Position numbers and translations under genes: made by a program
Shown here: positions 36,047 to 46,049 of the stretch, piece after piece
How positions within the stretch are numbered: the stretch's first letter is position 1
Layout: each line of letters begins with the position of its first letter
The notes under the pieces: generated by a model
Told to the model about the DNA's origin: nothing
Seen by the model: the letters and a program-made list of their open reading frames with translations, nothing else
Database searches by the model: none
NCBI GenBank assembly: GCA_918807975.1
Contig: OU964921.1
Coordinates: 44,480,498 to 44,544,497 of the forward strand
DNA: 64,000 bases
From: Aplidium turbinatum
Taxonomy: Eukaryota > Chordata > Ascidiacea > Aplousobranchia > Polyclinidae
Direction of reading: 5' to 3'

Positions 36047-36401
36047 GGTATAACGTCCGCGTTTTGTCGCTTCTACCTTTTTCTAGATCTCTGCTATGTT
36101 TGTCATATACTGTTTTTTCGTTGTGATGCGCAGCCTAACGATTGAGTCACTTCAGGTGAGAATTTAGCTTAAAAAAAAGCACACCTCTTGGAAGTATCGA
36201 ACTCATATCCTTGGGAGTACGAATCTGATGCAGACCGCATGCGCCACTGAATCACTTGGTGAAAACAGTTGAATTTAGTTATATATTCATCTTTTTTCAG
36301 CAACAACGCGCATGCGCACTAAAAGCGACGTAAAGACTAGAAAAAAGGCATGGAACGTCTGTATTTACGGCGCCGTAAACGCAGCCACTTCCATAAAAAA
36401 A

Positions 36402-37290
36402 TTTCGATCAAGGGGTTGGAAGTTATTCGCCGTTGCTTAGCAACAAATTTTCATAAAAATTACAAAAATCCCCTTTAAAACCCTTTTACTTTTAACCTAG
36501 CATGCTGATATCTAGATTATCTGAAAGCACTTCTTTAGCTGAAGAATTAAAAAAAAAATATCAAAACTGGACAATCGGTACCAGAGTTACGACCGTTTAA
36601 GTACCCAGATTATGCAGTCATGCATGACTGATTTTTGTTAATTTATTGCCAAATGATACTAGAAAAATGGTGAAAATTGCTGTCAAGGGGTTTTTGGGGG
36701 TAAGGAGTTCAAAAAATATCTTAAAAAGTGTCTCAGAGCAACAGAAAAAAAGTTACTAAAAATTTGATACGAACAGTCATGCATGAATGATTTTGTCGCA
36801 GTCGCTTCATTCCTGCAACGAGATGTATTCCTTAGACACCACAAACATTAAATGCCTGGAGTCATATACCGGTACAGTATAACGTGGAACTGATCATCTC
36901 AATGTAGCTAACATCTGGGTGAATACACGCTTCATTGCTCGGAAAGAGCTCTGACCAAGTGCAAGATAGTCACGGTTCGCCACAATTTCAATAGCATATC
37001 TCACTCAGCATAATGTACCGTAGTCTACAGGTATGTATCTAAATCATGTGGCAAAAAATGGATTAAGTCAGCTGAACTTTACGATAACCTTCTGTAATGC
37101 ATTTCAGGTTTCACTATTGATCAGTTAGCATTTTCTACTTGTATCTTGTATGATTATAAACGTATAATATTGTATACAATTCTGTCTGATATTCCCTGGT
37201 ATTCATTTATCCATCATGGAGCTGAGGAAGAATAAAATGAACAATGGTGGTTTGCTTGGTAATTTGCAGCCTTTAGTTTAAAACATTTTA
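36402..37290. other. AT-rich intergenic stretch, nothing recognised
   Basis: No ORF of note, RNA gene or terminal repeat was found. The text between 36640 and 36790 repeats a TGCATGA(C/A)TGA motif near 36620 and 36780. It could be the 5' part of the transposon-like gene fragment that follows. Confidence 0.3.
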
Positions 37291-37296
37291 AGGAAG

Positions 37297-37733
37297 GACA
37301 ATTTGGACCAACTACTGGAGATGTTCTTCAAAAATACATATCATCTTCAATTAAATCCTCGTAACCACCAGAGTGGGAAACTTGCAGCTTGGAATACAGC
37401 AGTATGTCTAGCAAAAGTATGGCAGCATGCTTGCATTCCACTGATGACAAAACAAAAATATCCAAAAGAAAATTATTTGTTTGATTGATGAATACAAGAA
37501 ATACAAACATGCCAAAAAGGAATCTGCTGCTTTAATTAAATTTCGAGAAACACTGACAACACGATTTATGATATCTGCTAAGAATGCCAAAAATCTTATT
37601 AAAAAAAACAAAACATTGCTATCAGAAGATATTCAGTTTCTTAAATTACTTGAAACAAACCAACCAGCATCTCTTGGACCCCTTCTTGATAGAAAGAGGT
37701 TGAAACACTTCAAGAATTTGCTTCAAGAATAGA
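37297..37733 (+). pseudogene. Fragment of a transposon-linked protein of unknown function
   Basis: Two open frames, apparently parts of one sequence, read NHQSGKLAAWNTAVCLAKVW, then QHACIPLMTKQK, then LIDEYKKYKHAKKES, FRETLTTRFMISAKNA, LLSEDIQFL and QPASLGPL. The spacing resembles the N-terminal part of uncharacterised, transposon-linked proteins seen in arthropods and cnidarians (from memory). A frame change near 37480 separates the frames. There is no gene context. Confidence 0.4.
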
Positions 37734-37737
37734 GTTG

Positions 37738-37745
37738 CCAGAGAG

Positions 37746-37779
<34 letters not shown>
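37738..37779. repeat. GA microsatellite
   Basis: A run of about 18 GA units follows the stop of the preceding fragment. Confidence 0.9.
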
Positions 37780-37782
<3 letters not shown>

Positions 37783-38324
37783 TTTTATTTTGTCTGTTGC
37801 GAGAAAAGTATACGGTACAAAATATAGACAATGCAAATAAAATAGCACCATAACTAGCACCTTAATATAAAAAAGAGCAAAAGCTTATGCAAAAAGTAGC
37901 ACAATCTTTTTGGGGTTCTGAAATGGAGCCCAAATTGGAGCCCAAGCAAAGAAGTAAGCGATTGTACAAAATTCTTCCTGAGGGCTTGATCATCAGTCCT
38001 AAATTATAAGTGTTTTTCCAGTTTTTCACACCTTTCAGACAGATTGCCAACCATGCATTCACTCAATTGTTTGTTAAAATACCTACACACAAGTACTGGT
38101 ACCACAACAAGTAACACAAAAAATGGTTTAATTGCTTTTCGTGATGAGCTAACGCATCAAAACTGTTCCCCTGAAGACCATCAACAGTTTTTATAACCCA
38201 CCAAGGTCGATCAACGTAGAATCAATCAATCAATCATTTTATTTCCTTTTTTTTCTCATCTTTCTACATTTGTAAAAACTTTATTAAGGTATTGCGAAAA
38301 TGTCATATCTGATTGTTCTGCTTT

Positions 38325-38450
38325 GGCATCATGCACGTTATAGCATCTGTGTTTTGTCGCTTTTACGTTTTTCCAGATCCCTGCTATGTTTGACATATAT
38401 TGGTTTTCGTTGTGATGGTCAGAAATAAACACAAACTGAACTGATGTCCA
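38325..38450 (-). repeat. Dispersed copy of a foldback-arm segment
   Basis: The segments GCATCATGCACGTTATAGC, TTTTGTCGCTTTTACGTTTT and CGTTGTGATGGTCAGAA match 36050-36125 and the left arm 32345-32470, in a different context. It is preceded at 38221 by the CAATCAATCATTTTATTT repeat. Confidence 0.6.
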
Positions 38451-39085
38451 AGTCCACTGCATTTTCATGAAAACCCGAATTACTTAAGTTGCCAAGACTG
38501 CCAGATATTAAAGCCTAAACATGTATATTTTTGAAAATTAGCATCTTTATACCAAATTGGTAACCCTGCCTGACCGAGCCTTCCAAAAACGCTGTTCCTC
38601 AATGAAATAACTACGAATTATGTAAAAATCTTAAACATGATACAATTTTTACATAAAAGTTATATTATATTTTTAAAAAAAGTAGCCCAATTGGGCGCCA
38701 GCCAAAAAAAGCGCGCCCAACGCGAATTTTTATCGCCTGGAAAAATCAAAAGTAGCCCAATTGGGCGTAAAAGCTCCCAATCTGGCAACCCTATTCAAGA
38801 ATTATGCATTATTGTTGTGGTGGTCAATACAACTCAATAATCTGAGGCTTAAAAAGACATACCGGTAGCCTATAATAACTTGCCTTTTTTCATATAGGCT
38901 ATAAACTAGCACTAGAATAGGCAAACAGCCTAGCCTAACCAATAAGCATCAAAAGTTCAAAAACTTCGAGAGGTTAACTTAATCTAAATTTTACACACCG
39001 AGAGGAGTCTTGGATTTTTCTCATGATTGAGAATAGAATACTCCACCTGGCAACACTAATTAAGAATATTGAACTTGAGTGAGTT

Positions 39086-39298
39086 GGTAACAACTAGAAC
39101 ATCACACAACTAAGGCGAAAGAGCCATGCAGCTTGAGTCCCGTCTTTGTCATGAGTTACCAAGGTAGGTGGGGGGACTTGTATACCTGAGACTGGTATAT
39201 AAGTCCTTCCCCCCACCCCTCTTGGCAACTCATGACAAAGACAGGACTCAATGGACATAGCTCTTTCGCCTTAGTTGTGTGATGTTCTAGTTGTTACC
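39086..39298. mobile_element. Hairpin MITE with 9-bp target duplication
   Basis: This is a 213-bp near-perfect palindrome: GGTAACAACTAGAACATCAC at the left mirrors GTGATGTTCTAGTTGTTACC at the right. The flanks GAGTGAGTT (39077-39085) and GAGTAAGTT (39299-39307) form a 9-bp duplication with one difference, suggesting a Mutator-like origin. Confidence 0.85.
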
Positions 39299-39369
39299 GA
39301 GTAAGTTAGGCAACCAAGTTGCCATTATTACTTCACGATATCAATCAATCATTTTATTTTGCGCATTAA

Positions 39370-40186
39370 CCGTATCTGTTACTGGCGTAAACCTTATGGT
39401 CTCGCCCTCTGCTAATTCAGCAATTTCACATAGAAGCAGTGACGCTAGAAACCTGAGATTTCTTGACTTTTACTTTTTTTTCTTGCCCCAACTTTTAATC
39501 CCTATTATGTTGGTATCGGATAATTGTAAAGTTCACAATAAACCTTTTGTCACAGCCAGTTATAAAATGCAAGAAATTTGCTGATATTCAATAGCTTGAT
39601 TGACAGTTTACTATTAGCGTGCGGTTTCATTTTGTGTCTGTCAGTCATAACACGACGGCGCTAAAATTCCATTCTCTACCCAGGCAGCAAAGTCCGTCAT
39701 TTTTACATTGATTCAACGTCGATTTTGCTGTCTGGGTAGGGAGTTGGTCTTTGACGCGATATGAGTCATTCTTTGCTGGCAGACATCTATTAGGAAGGTA
39801 ACTTATTATTTGCGCAAATTGCTTTGTAGTGCAAAAAGTGCATTGAATACTGTTTGCACAGAAACGGAAAAACAAAATTGATGAAATTCTGTTTTCTATG
39901 CAAGAGGAATTTCAAAATAAATGTGAACTGAGAAATTTGACCAAGAAATGGCGAAAATAGGTCAAAAACTGAGTCTTTATCATCTTTTCTACCTAAAATA
40001 CACAATCACAAATATATTTTGTGAAATAGATTGATTGAAGTGATAGATAAGGCTTTTGACCAAGACATACTTTTCCCCGTTGTTATTTGATATAAGCCGA
40101 CGGAGTAATTAGCAATAAGAGAGACGTAGACCTGATGGTCTCGGCCAGTAACTCTTGACGCCAAAAGGAAGCAGTGACAGATACGG
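39370..40186. mobile_element. piggyBac-like non-autonomous element, copy A
   Basis: It is flanked by TTAA on both sides (39366-39369, 40187-40190) with inverted ends CCGTATCTGTTACTGG and TGACAGATACGG. The length is 817 bp and no transposase ORF is seen. It sits in the CAATCAATCATTTTATTT repeat; the unoccupied TTAA of that repeat is at 33212-33215. A small palindrome (39688-39740) built on TTTTTACATTGATTCAACG lies inside. Confidence 0.88.
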
Positions 40187-40918
40187 TTAACACGCCAGAA
40201 CAAAAAATATACTACGAGCTACTATAGTCATAATACCAGCACGTCAATGAACGGGAAAAGATGGAAAAACCTTGAAAGGGTCCAGACATGCCTGAATAGT
40301 AGTTTATGTAGTAGGTATAGTAGGTATAGCCTAGGTATAGCAGGTATAGCCTATGCAGTGGCGCATAGGTAGGCCGTAGTGGAGGGCATTGGGCCATGCT
40401 CCATATGCAATAGACATGACTGTTCCGGACAATCGTTCACCAAATCAAACGTCACATAAAACCGTTATGGTCTACTTCAGTGCTCTTCAACCGGGTATAC
40501 TATATACCCAAGTGTATACCAGATCAAAACTAAGGTATTCAGCTGGAGAAGGGTATACGAGGGTAGGCTATACAGCTTAGATCTGTGATAGTGGAAGTCA
40601 CAACAGAGACAGCAATTGGCATATTTGTAAACTTTTAACCGGACCTACTGGTGTGCGGTTATTACTCGGCAACCTGCTTTGTGCTTTTGAAATAGATACG
40701 CTCATTTTGGATGCGTGTGCCGTGTGGTTCGCATTTGACTTTGGGATTGTTGCGTCATTAATGTGCAAGTACGGGCTTGTGATGAAATGACCTCCTCTTC
40801 TAAAAAACTTATTCTGCACTAAAAGGTACGGTGGCTATCGCGAGGGAAAGTTTTTTCCCGTGTGTTTGAACTTCGCGAACAATTAGGGGCATTTTACACT
40901 GAACACGGAGACCCAAGG

Positions 40919-41624
40919 CAGTGCCGGTCTTAGGGTTTTTCGGGCCCTGTGCGGAATATGCTTTTGCGGGCCCCAATGACAATAATCCAATTCAGTGGCG
41001 TAGCTAGGTACTTTGAAAGGGGAGGGGCGGTGGTGGCGGCGTGATCGCCAAAGACGACAACCAGCGGTGGGGGGTCTGGGGGGCCTCCCCCAGAAAATTT
41101 TGAAAAATTACTTTGAATTTGGGACATTCTGAGAGCATGTTCAACAAAAATTTAGACTGTATGAGTATTACTGTGAAATGGTGCTGTCCGGTGGCATAGC
41201 AAAAGGATAAGATCATGCTTTCTTTGGCATTTTTCGGAAATAAAGCTATGTCTCTACAGTATGTTGAGTCTGGATGCAACCTATTTCGTCCCCTGAAATC
41301 GTGTAACAAAATTAAATTTCGACTCATTTCGTCCCCTGAAAAGATCGAGAAACTTTGAAATGTTTGCGGCAACTCCGATCAGCGATTTCGGCTATGTCGT
41401 TTTTTTTCTCGATCTTTTCAGGGTACGAAATATTCAGGCGACGAAATAGGTTGAATTCGTTGAGTCTCTATGTTTTCTTGTTGCGAATTCCTTTGCTGAA
41501 TTCACTTGTTGAATTTTTCCTTTGAAAATGACAAAATTACTGCATTTTCTGAGTAAATTGCGGGCCCTCTAATTTGCGGGCCCTGTGCGATCGCACGGTT
41601 TGCACATCCCAAAGACCGGCACTG
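40919..41624. mobile_element. hAT-like MITE nested in the 5.3-kb hAT, itself invaded
   Basis: The ends CAGTGCCGGTCTTAGG and AAAGACCGGCACTG are inverted. GCGGGCCC clusters mark both sub-ends. No clear 8-bp duplication was found. It contains a 5' part of the CAGTGGCGTAGC family (40993 onward) and a 187-bp MITE (41272-41458). Confidence 0.65.
41272..41458. mobile_element. 187-bp MITE with 9-bp target duplication
   Basis: The ends share CAACCTATTTCGTC in inverted orientation. The perfect 9-bp direct repeat GTTGAGTCT lies at 41263-41271 and 41459-41467. Related copies elsewhere (about 25705, AAGTCTCTATG) lack the insertion. The size and 9-bp duplication suggest a Mutator-like MITE. Confidence 0.8.
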
Positions 41625-41856
41625 AGGGCTTCCAAGTTTCGTGACCAATTTTGGATTGCAAAATTGGCATACTTGGCGTCGATTTTTGATCGTTTGAACC
41701 AAGTGAATATCAGTCTTCAAGGGAGAGGGGGTGATATATTTCGGTCAACTAGCAAGATCAATGCGCTGATCCGCTGAAGATAGGCTAAAATATGCACTCT
41801 GGAAAGAGAATGCTTTTTCGAGGAACTTCAATCACTTTTCTGTATTAAGTTAATAC

Positions 41857-42100
41857 ATGAAAGAGTCTAGCTGGGAGTTTGAGGACGTTTCTACTGAAGA
41901 TAACTTGTCTGCCCTTATTGTTGGTCACCTGAAATTACTTGCCGACAATTTGACTACGTATTTTCCTGAAGATAACGACCAATGTCTGGAAGCAAACTCG
42001 TGGAATATCCAACCATTTAATGAAAAACCAATTGAGGATGAGGAATTATTGGAGCTACGGGCTAATTTAACCCTTTGCTTTTCAACGTTTTTTTGGAAGT
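41857..42100 (+). pseudogene. hAT transposase fragment (middle part)
   Basis: The plus-strand frame reads ALIVGHLKLLADNLTTYFPE, then WNIQPFNE and EELLELRANLTLCFSTFFWKL. This pattern (layout YFP...W..PF...EELLEL) is typical of ZBED5/FAM200-type hAT transposases just before the C-terminal domain. The frame runs into the poly-G segment that follows. Confidence 0.7.
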
Positions 42101-43036
42101 TAACTGCTCAAGGGGGGGCCATTTTTGGATCAAATTCAATCAGCTGTTACGTGTTATCCGCTGGTGCTATTTCAACAGAAGTTGCACTGGTGTGAAAGCA
42201 AATCATTTGTCTATAAGTTTGAAAAGTCATTATTTTAAAATTTTATATGTTAAACTTGATATTTCGATTTTTGCAAAGGTACCCAAAAACGACAATTTTG
42301 ATTTAACTTGCCGCTATTTAATTACCGTGCTAATCCGATTTCATGCAAACTTCTGAATAACAAAGAGCTCGATCGAACGCACGAAGTGTGTGTGCGGTGT
42401 GCCGAATCATTGCATTGATTAGAATTTACGACTTGCGAGCAAATCTTATTGTAAGCTACTCACTGATTCTAAAATAGTTACAATCAGAGTAACATTGTTA
42501 CACGAATTTGAAAAAAAAAAAAACTGCGTTTGTTGTCTTACATTTTTATCCTAAACTAATGCATTCCGAAACTCATGGCTAGCTTCTAGTTTTATGGAAC
42601 CAAATTTCTCATAAATAACACCTTAGCCTGCTTGAATAGCTGTTTACATCTTCGTTTGTGTATTTTATGTCTACAATTGAGTTTGTAGTATGAATATTTT
42701 TAGTAGAGAGAAGACAATTGAACAAGTTGTTGAAGTTATCTGAAATTTCTAAGTTCAAATTAGGTGCTTTTGAAATTGTGGATTTGTGTCAAGTCGCCAC
42801 ACAAATATCATGCAGGCCACATCATAAGTCATTTCGCTTACGGGTGTTTATAAACATGACTCATAAATTACATCCACAAAAAATACAGCATTTACATCAA
42901 CAAAGCTAAGTTCGAAGCTCACTTTTTATTGAAGATTGTGTCAATCAATTTGAAATAACATTTTTAGTCCGCCAGCGTCGAAACAATGCAACAGCGAATC
43001 GAGGAACATGCGTAAACAAAGGAAATGTGAAATAAC

Positions 43037-43113
43037 CCACAGTCAGCAAATCTACATAAATTTAACGTTTACAAATGTTGAATCAATGTAAAAGGACTGG
43101 ATTGCTGACTGGG
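43037..43113. repeat. Short palindromic element with CAGCAA...TTGCTG ends
   Basis: The left part CACAGTCAGCAAATC mirrors the right GGATTGCTGACTGGG. The centre has GTTGAATCAATGTAAAAGG. The same core recurs within both piggyBac-like copies (39688-39740 and 47672-47725). Confidence 0.6.
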
Positions 43114-45269
43114 TCCTTATTGTTTGAAGCACAAAAAATACGCGTAAAGGCGACAACATCAGCAAGGCAGCGATTATGTTTCTGGCCAAAAAAAAATTAA
43201 CTTTTGACTTCAAAGATAAAAATGATTATAACGAAGCTTCAAAGTTTGTTGTAAAAAATATTGCAGAGATACAATAAACATAATCATTTTGTGCCAGATT
43301 GTGAGAAGACTTCCTAGATTCTTTCCAAACATTTGCATGATTGCAAATTATTTTCTATAACTTTATATTGCCAAAAAATGGCTTCTTTGTTGAAACAACG
43401 TGGCTACAATTCTATAAAAAATTCTTAGGCCTACTACATTGAAGTAATGAAATTTTTTTTGTGATTTTGCTGATGACGTTTTACAATATCCGAGAAGTAA
43501 AAAAAATAATAATGATGAATTATTTTACAAAACCGTGGTTTGCAAGCGCTTTACAAAAAATTGTTGGGGGAAAATTTACTATTAGACGTAAAATGTTTGT
43601 AAAAGAAAATAGTCGGTTTACGTATTTATAATGTTTATTGCGCTGTTATCGAATTATAAACTGCCTGTATTGTCTACCTTTGTGGTTGCCGGCCAGATTA
43701 GACCAGCATGCAAACTACGCGTTTTTGGTATTTGCATCGTGTTATGATTCTCGAAAATTTCCCACAAGGTCTTTATTTTTATCGTGATATTTTTGTGCCT
43801 TTTCTGTCCTAAACTTGAAGTCATTGTGAAGCACAATCCACATCGGTTTTTAGACTCAGTCTTCATTGAAAATCTTTTGTGTGGTGCATCATTTCAAGTA
43901 GTGTCTTCCCCTAAGCTGTTACACAAACCGCCCAGAACCAGGTTGATTATTATGTATCTTACTGCCGTTGAGAGCCCGTTATTGTATGTGTGGAATTATT
44001 ACTGTAGATGTCTGACTAAATTCATGCCAAAGTCGAGCAAATTCTGCTTTCGGGATCCTTGCCGTTATTTACTGTATTTTTTGTTGATAAGTTTAGGCAG
44101 CATTTTTCCAAGATAAATGAAGACATCGGTATTGTTCGTCACGTAGATTTAGTTTCCTCAGCATTGTTTGTTCATTCTTTGATCCACTAGTTTGTCTCAC
44201 TTTGGTATAATCGGATCGTTTATAAATGGCGGGTCTTCACAATAGCCGGCCTCTTATACTGTACATTGGCGCAACGTATTCAGATGTTGAATCAATGATC
44301 AAGAAAGCTGATTTGTTTTTTGTCTAATGTGACGCCTAACTTTATGCCTTGTCTACATTACAAAATGTTTTGTAATGTACATGAGGCATTATCGTCTTTA
44401 TTTTGCGCTCTTTGGAACAACACACAGTGCACGGTGGAACAAAAATGCAGGACATAAGAACAAGTAGGCGACATAAAGCAGGGAAGGGACGCCATCGAGT
44501 TAGCTGCTACGTGTAAATGGAGCCTATCTCATAATTTTGAGTGTATCTCACAATTACTGTTTGCAAAAACGCTATTTCTCTACGGCTTCTCCCAAAAGCA
44601 TTTGCAGTCATACATTTCCGCAATTGCAATGCTTGTCAATGAGAGTATTTCCATAGAACATTTATTTTGAAACCAGGTTTTCGTGCCTTTACCCAAGATT
44701 TCTTATTGTAACGTTTTTTATTCGTCAATGAATATTATCTGCTTGAAACAACTGTTTTGAATAGTTTGTGGCCTACATAGCCTACTATTTTGATCGTGGA
44801 TTGCTATTCTTCTATGTAGAGCTGATAACGCAAAAACGTTTGCTATTATTGTTTCTAATTAACAGCTTTGTGATCACTGGATTTTCTTTTGTAGCGTAAG
44901 AAATAACGCGCTTTGTATTATTGAGGTCAAACCAAACAAAAGAAAACAAGAGGATGCTTCTCTCTGCTCGCGCATATGGATGCACGAAGCAATTATGAGC
45001 TTATGGCTTGTTATCGCAATGTAATCCATTTCACGCTTTGCTGGAAGTTAGCTAGAAATAGCAAAAATTCAACAAAATCTTGAATTTACAAGAAAACTAA
45101 ACAACTGTTAGCATCAAATTTAATATCATCAGATCCGCCTGGCAATTTTAGGAAAAGTCAAGAAAAACCAAGTGCATGGCGTTACTGTGCTTCAAATAAT
45201 CAAAGGAAATATGAGGGGGGGGCCAAATCTGGCCTCCCTTTGAGGAGCAAAGTGTTAAATCAAAAATAC

Positions 45270-45560
45270 TCATTCCGAGAAGTGGATTACACAGAATGTT
45301 GGGTATCTCTTCTTGAATTTCCGAATATAAAAATCTTGCCCAAAAAGCCATTGATGTCTTGGTGCAGATGCCCACCACTTATTTGTGTGAAGAAGGGTTT
45401 TCCAGTCTTGTTGAGATCATGTCAAACAAACGAAACTCGATACTTGACATTGATTCTTTAATGCGGGGAGGAATAGAGAAAGAGCTAACACCACGTTATG
45501 TCCAACTTGCCGAAACAATGCAACAACAAGCTAGACATTTAATCTTCAATTTTGACGTTT
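45270..45560 (+). pseudogene. hAT transposase C-terminal fragment
   Basis: The frame reads WVSLLEFPNI, then VQMPTTYLCEEGFSSLVEIM (shifted frame), SNKRNSILDIDSLMRGGI and EKELTPRYVQLAETMQQQ. This is the conserved hAT dimerisation end of FAM200/ZBED5-like proteins. Two frames contribute, so the gene is dead. Confidence 0.8.
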
Positions 45561-46049
45561 TTTGCACTTTTGCATGCGTAGTTTCTTGTGCCCAGTTCAA
45601 GACTACTATAATCACTTAAACAAACAATTAATTAATTATTAGTTTTTTTTACTTCCTGCGCACAATTAAACATTGCTATTTGTGAGGTATACGAAGTTAT
45701 TAAAAATTGAAAAAAGGTGTACCACGGACAAAAAGGTTGAAGAGCACTGGTCTACTTAACCTATAGCTGGCGTCTTACGTCATGGAATATTTCTAAAAAC
45801 GAACACAGATTTCACCATCATTTGAAACACCTGTGAAATATTTCATCATTTTAAATCTTGAATTGTGAAATCTTGCGTAAGCCAAATTTACCTGGTGCTG
45901 CAATTGCTTCATAATGCTTATCACTGTTACGTCACAGAAGCTGGTTACGTGAAGTTGAAATATCGCAAATTCGTCATTTTAGAATTGTCGTTTTGAAAAA
46001 TTGGTCGAATATTAAAACTGTTTGCTTGTGCTTACCAACTAGTTCAGTT

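Larger units (their letters stand above)
32069..36392. mobile_element. Foldback/long-TIR element with 9-bp target duplication
   Basis: The 9-bp direct repeat ATAAAAAAA (32060-32068 and 36393-36401) flanks an element opening GGAAGTGGCTGCGTTTACGG and closing with its complement. The left arm (about 32069-33460) and right arm (about 33590-36392) are inverted copies. They include the same LINE 3' end, a tRNA-like stretch and AT-rich linkers. The right arm carries an extra hAT element. The left arm carries an extra segment of about 240 bp (33169-33408). A 9-bp duplication with long TIRs fits Mutator-like or Foldback-type elements. No transposase of its own is visible. Confidence 0.85.
40478..45749 (+). 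mobile_element. hAT transposon (5.3 kb), ZBED5/FAM200-like, degraded
   Basis: The inverted ends are CAGTGCTCTTCAACC and GGTTGAAGAGCACTG. The perfect 8-bp duplication GTCTACTT lies at 40470-40477 and 45750-45757. The related solo LTR shows the unoccupied site (50528-50535). Plus-strand transposase remnants lie at 41857-42100 and 45270-45560. Smaller elements are nested at 40919-41624. The 3-kb middle (about 42200-45200) shows no long coding and holds one small palindrome at about 43037-43113. Confidence 0.9.
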
